Assembly: GCA_035772405.1 (NCBI GenBank) | Contig: JAYKKM010000174.1 | Location: forward strand, 162,001 to 226,000 | Origin: Chrysogorgia sp. JL179-B06 | Taxonomy: Eukaryota; Cnidaria; Anthozoa; Scleralcyonacea; Chrysogorgiidae | DNA: 64,000 bases | Direction of reading: 5' to 3' | Part shown: positions 63,701 through 64,000 of the stretch, in pieces | Layout of the letters: every line of letters starts with the position of its first letter | How positions within the stretch are numbered: the stretch's first letter is position 1 | Program-made: the position numbers and the translations under genes | The notes under the pieces: generated by a model | What the model was told of the DNA's origin: nothing | What the model saw: only the letters and a program-made list of their open reading frames with translations | Database searches by the model: none

Positions 63701-64000
63701 ATGGACACTCCATTCAACATGATGATCGTAGGTCCAACCTATTGCGGAAAGACCTATTACCTTCTCGAGATGTTGGAGAAGAGACTCAAAGGAGTTTTTG
63801 ACTACATTGTTCTCCTTTGTCCCACCGTCCTCTGGAACACGACCTATCACGAGTGGAAATACTTTCACGACGAGGACTTTATCGTTCTCCCCGTGGAACA
63901 GGAGAGCGTTGACGATATGTTGAAATACGTGGTCGAGACGTTCACCGACACAAAGACGTTGATCATCCTCGACGATTGTGCGAGTGGGCAAGACGTAAAG
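63701..64000 (+). CDS. FtsK/HerA-type (A32-like) packaging ATPase, N-terminal part (cut by window end)
   Basis: Genome-packaging motor candidate. Walker A GPTYCGKTYYL at residues about 10-20 and Walker B TLIILDDC near residue 90 are both present in the first 100 residues. The gene runs off the right edge. Starts 2 bp after the MCP stop, with ACTAAAG before the ATG. Confidence 0.8.
   Translation, partial: MDTPFNMMIVGPTYCGKTYYLLEMLEKRLKGVFDYIVLLCPTVLWNTTYHEWKYFHDEDFIVLPVEQESVDDMLKYVVETFTDTKTLIILDDCASGQDVK

Larger units (their letters stand above)
52960..64000 (+). mobile_element. Maverick/Polinton-type integrated dsDNA virus, left part
   Basis: From about 53 kb the sequence becomes GC-richer and gene-dense. 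Integrase, capsid-type proteins and packaging ATPase appear together, the hallmark set of Polintons/Mavericks and relatives. The reading frames are intact, which suggests recent integration or a living virus lineage. The exact left terminus, its inverted repeat and the target-site duplication cannot be fixed, because the right end is outside the window. The boundary near 52960 is where MITE sequence stops. Polymerase B and protease are not seen and may lie to the right. Confidence 0.85.

Overview
The window reads as metazoan genomic DNA: AT-rich, intron-rich host genes with GT-AG introns, dense palindromic non-autonomous transposons, tRNA-derived SINEs and large simple-repeat arrays. The repeat style (MITEs beginning with GTGTTACAC, Penelope-type ends carrying GAAACGTCAGT, TTAGGG-type telomere-like tracts) and the gene families suggest a cnidarian, most likely an anthozoan. 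That assignment is inference; no marker gene settles it.

Host part (1-52.6 kb). On the + strand, 1-16.4 kb holds the 3' portion of a puratrophin-1/PLEKHG4-type Rho GEF: 20 coding exons could be joined in phase through spectrin-like, DH, PH and serine-rich C-terminal regions. Its introns carry a 22-bp minisatellite, a 2.4-kb polypurine array and a 1.5-kb CAT-triplet array. A single-exon TMEM70 homologue (complex V assembly) is on the minus strand near 20 kb. A complete 13-exon tyrosine aminotransferase gene (432 aa) runs on the minus strand from 33.6 to 22.1 kb. Three cytochrome b5 genes follow on the minus strand. Two are a recent tandem duplication of about 5 kb with a C-terminal membrane anchor. 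The third is divergent and stops before the anchor. The last three exons of an ML-domain (MD-2/NPC2/GM2A-like) lipid-binding gene end the host part.

Viral part (about 53-64 kb, running off the right edge). This stretch is visibly more GC-rich, intron-poor and compact, and holds a Maverick/Polinton-type integrated virus with intact reading frames. It encodes a chromodomain integrase, a GIY-YIG nuclease, a double-jelly-roll-type major capsid candidate, a penton-type candidate, a packaging ATPase (cut by the window edge), a putative ssDNA-binding protein, a LamG-like protein, a small two-zinc-finger protein, and several membrane or coiled-coil proteins and micro-ORFs. DNA polymerase B and the protease are not in view and may lie further right. 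Genes are packed in divergent and convergent blocks. Most start codons sit directly after an A/T-rich (T)AATAAA- or AGATAAA-like motif, convergent ends carry perfect hairpins, and the left flank has a three-unit tandem repeat with CRE, GC-box and PBX/MEIS-like sites that looks like an enhancer.

The most interesting items are this element and its regulatory architecture, the cytochrome b5 family with a doubly frameshifted membrane anchor, hammerhead-ribozyme-like motifs in Penelope-type ends, and a three-deep nest of palindromic elements at 22.4-23.6 kb.
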